From Symbiopectobacterium purcellii_A (GTDB taxonomy: Bacteria; Pseudomonadota; Gammaproteobacteria; Enterobacterales; Enterobacteriaceae): a stretch of DNA of 64,000 nucleotides. The stretch's first letter is position 1, and each line of letters opens with the position of its first letter. Shown here piece after piece: positions 62,241 to 64,000 of the stretch. A model generated the notes under the pieces. It did no database searches, was not told where the DNA came from, and was given only the letters and a program-made list of their open reading frames with translations. Position numbers and translations under genes: made by a program. The DNA is taken from positions 2,232,001 to 2,296,000 of the forward strand of contig NZ_CP189882.1 in the NCBI RefSeq assembly GCF_052050035.1, given 5' to 3'.

Positions 62241-62429
62241 GGCTTTGTTGAATAATTTAACCGTTTGATTTACATCTTCTTTAGTTAGAATGCATTTACA
62301 GAGAATGTATTTTGTTAGAACGACAAATCAAATAGTTAGCACAATAAAAAGCATTCCGAGAGGAAAAATTAGTCGTTGAAATTTTATAATGCTTATATAA
62401 ATCAGTATCTTAAATTATTCAACAAAGCC
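62241..62429 (-). mobile_element. 189-bp MITE (type B), without target duplication
   Basis: 189 bp with both GGCTTTGTTGAATAATTTAA repeats. Flanks TACCGGATC and CTTCTCAAT do not match, unlike the four other copies. The gene on the left (GNAT) does not continue on the right, which suggests recombination between MITE or IS903 ends after insertion. Confidence 0.92.
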
Positions 62430-62491
62430 CTTCTCAATATGAAACTCAGGGTGGATGGCTTTAACCGTTGCCAGCTGTTCACAGGCATATA
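62430..62491 (-). other. Unassigned 62-base gene fragment
   Basis: On the minus strand it reads YACEQLATVKAIHPEFHIEK without a stop, between a MITE and IS630 copy 6. It looks coding but is too short to assign. Neither neighbour continues it. Confidence 0.35.
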
Positions 62492-63371
62492 TAGCTAAAC
62501 GACTTAATTTTGATTACATTATTTAAATGAGCTATTCGATTGATTTTAGACGTAAAGTGATATCTACACGGAAAAACGAAGGGTTGAGTATCCGAGAAAC
62601 AGCGAAGCAATTTCGGATTGGCCCTGCCTCTGTATCGCGTTGGATTAATCAAATAGAGTCAAAAGCATCGACCACGCGTCAGCGAAAGATCGATAAATCC
62701 GAGTTGATAAAAGATGTTGAACAATATCCAGATGCTTACCAAAAAGAACGTGCAGAGCGTTTTGGCGTTTGTCAGAAGGCCATTTGGCAAGCGCTTAAAA
62801 AGCTGGGATTGACCTATAAAAAAAACTCTACGTCATCCGAAAGCCGACGAAAACGCCCGGCAGGGATTTCAACAAAAAAAACAACAGTATGAAAAAGAAG
62901 GTAAACCTATTGTTTTTATTGATGAAAGTGGTTTTTCACACGATGCCCCACGGACTCACGGCTATTCCCCAAAAGGTCAACGGTGTTTTGGCCTGAAGAA
63001 CTGGGGAGCTAGGGGAAGAACAAATGTTATCGGCGCTTTATTAGGCACAACGCTGTTTGCTATCGGATTATTTGATATCAATATTAACAGCGATGTTTTC
63101 TATGCCTGGGTCACACAAGTCCTTATCCCAGTACTCCCTAAAAACAGTGTAATCATGATGGACAATGCCACTTTTCACAAAAAACATAATATTCAACAAG
63201 TCATCATCGATGCAGGGTATATGGTGGAGTATTTGCCTACATATTCGCCAGATCTTAACCCAATTGAGCATAAATGGGCACAAGCAAAAAGCAAAAAAAG
63301 AGAGATGGGTTGCGATACAGAGAGTTTGTTCTCAGTCCATATGGTGTAATCAAAATTAAGTCGCTTGGCTA
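62492..63371 (+). mobile_element. IS630-family element, copy 6, complete (880 bp)
   Basis: TA duplications at 62490-62491 and 63372-63373, both ends intact. One silent change near the transposase start (CGATTG for CAATTG). Catalytic motifs are intact. The flanking fragments are unrelated, so it marks a rearrangement border. Confidence 0.95.
62527..63349 (+). CDS. IS630-family transposase (copy 6)
   Basis: Same two-frame layout as 26626-27448, with A8 run and complete IDESG, MMDNA and NPIEH motifs. Potentially functional if the frame change occurs. Confidence 0.8.
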
Positions 63372-63373
63372 TA

Positions 63374-63564
63374 CCGCCTTCTTTGATGGCACCAAAGGTA
63401 CCGCCGAGGGTAGTGAAATCGAAGGCCCCCAGCCAATTCAGCCCATCGACCTTGAAAAATAGCCCTGAAAAAAACAGAATCGCCCCGACCAGCGCAATGT
63501 AGGGCCCTACTTTTCTGAGTAAGCCCTTACGCTGCGCCGTTGGCTGCGTGATCTCTTCCGACAT
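63374..63564 (-). pseudogene. Membrane protein N-terminal remnant (possibly YjiH-like)
   Basis: ATG 63564 (AGGGG upstream) opens MSEEITQPTAQRKGLLRKVG, one hydrophobic segment PYIALVGAILFFSGLFFKVD, and FDFTTLGGTFGAIKEGG, then is cut by IS630 copy 6 after 63 codons. It resembles the start of YjiH-type nucleoside-recognition-domain membrane proteins, but I am not certain. The remainder is not in the window. Confidence 0.5.
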
Positions 63565-64000
63565 GCAAATCCCCTTTTGAGTCCCCTGCGTTGGTGAAAA
63601 AGCCACACCCAACAGCGTTTTTCAGCGCTGATGCCGTGACAAATGGAAAAAACTGCGACCAGCGTGTAGCACACACGCCAGAAATAGTGCTGAGATTGAT
63701 AACGGAATAAGAGGCCGAGCCGTTATAAATCAAAACCCGTTTTGGGCCTTGTATACCCTGAATCATTCACTTGTGCGTGCTAGAAGGGTAAACCTCAGCG
63801 ATGCGGCTCCTCCCCCACGATGTGTTTACTCCGGTAAGTGATTCCGGTGAGTAACACAGCAAACGCACTTGCAACGTGAAATATGACGGGTATAAACGTT
63901 ATACCTGCATCTCGAGGGATGATGTTCAGTCAATTGCAGCAACCTATACTTTTTTATTTCCCCTAAACTTGTTAAGGCATATTCTCTCGACAGTCTTGCC
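63565..64000. other. Non-coding region at window end
   Basis: 436 bases upstream of the truncated membrane-protein gene. AT-rich towards 63940-63980. No gene, RNA or IS end is recognised; a promoter for the membrane-protein gene is likely here. Confidence 0.4.

Noticed and set aside
1..64000. tRNA or rRNA genes, CRISPR arrays, prophage, restriction or toxin-antitoxin systems
   Set aside because: Looked for and not seen; the only RNA gene recognised is 6S RNA.

Overview
This window looks like the chromosome of a gammaproteobacterium of the order Enterobacterales. The single-copy backbone genes (yicH, fabY, dtd, yihX, ubiI, ubiH, pepP, ygfB, zapA, 6S RNA, fau, nadR, radA, serB, ytjB, prfC, osmY, ytjA, yjjV) are close relatives of the E. 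coli genes and partly keep E. coli order. High insertion-sequence (IS) load, many genes cut at IS borders, a nonsense-mutated osmY and a complete SPI-2-like type III secretion system (T3SS) fit a recently host-restricted symbiont of the Sodalis or Symbiopectobacterium kind. That placement is inference; no species can be named from the sequence alone.

Layout. 1-4157: end of xanP, then yicH facing fabY-dtd-yihX. 4250-9584: an IS pile-up (IS630, IS30, an IS5-family element, IS903, one 189-bp MITE) that cuts a LysR-type regulator and yqhA. 9882-20303: ordinary backbone with the ubiI-ubiH-pepP-ygfB operon, zapA-ssrS-fau, then nadR-radA-serB and divergent ytjB. 20622-21990: IS30 joins a truncated gluconate-permease gene to a truncated tam. 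22081-26585: a 92-bp MITE, prfC, pseudogene osmY, ytjA, a CsbD-like gene and yjjV. 26591-32666: a second IS pile-up, with IS256, IS903 (carrying two 189-bp MITEs), a 92-bp MITE and IS630 all inside one IS5-family element. 32741-33914: an alcohol-dehydrogenase-like gene broken by a 92-bp MITE. 33949-57117: the SPI-2-like T3SS island. 57328-60917: a third pile-up (IS481, IS630, MITE, IS30, remnants). 60932-64000: an orphan LuxR-type regulator, a truncated GNAT gene, a MITE and IS630 bridging unrelated gene fragments.

The T3SS island starts with a SsrAB-type two-component system (hybrid kinase with HPt, plus NarL-type regulator). It then runs on one strand through spiC, the secretin, inner ring, chaperones, filament protein SseB, translocators SseC and SseD, SseE, needle, rod, lipoprotein ring, stalk and sorting-platform proteins, gatekeeper SsaL with SsaM, export gate SsaV, ATPase SsaN, SsaO, SsaP, SsaQ (with a candidate internal start for a short form) and SsaRSTU. 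No gene is visibly broken, and no IS lies in this block of about 24 kb, although IS elements crowd both sides. The sscB, sseF and sseG genes of Salmonella SPI-2 are absent.

The most unusual features are two families of non-autonomous elements. A 189-bp family (five copies, two subtypes) shares its terminal inverted repeat with IS903, and four copies have perfect 9-bp target duplications. A 92-bp family (three copies, TA duplications) has IS630-like ends. Because insertions are nested, removing each element with its target duplication rebuilds consistent parental lengths (IS630 880 bp, IS903 1056 bp, IS5-family about 1033 bp) and gives a relative order of transposition.
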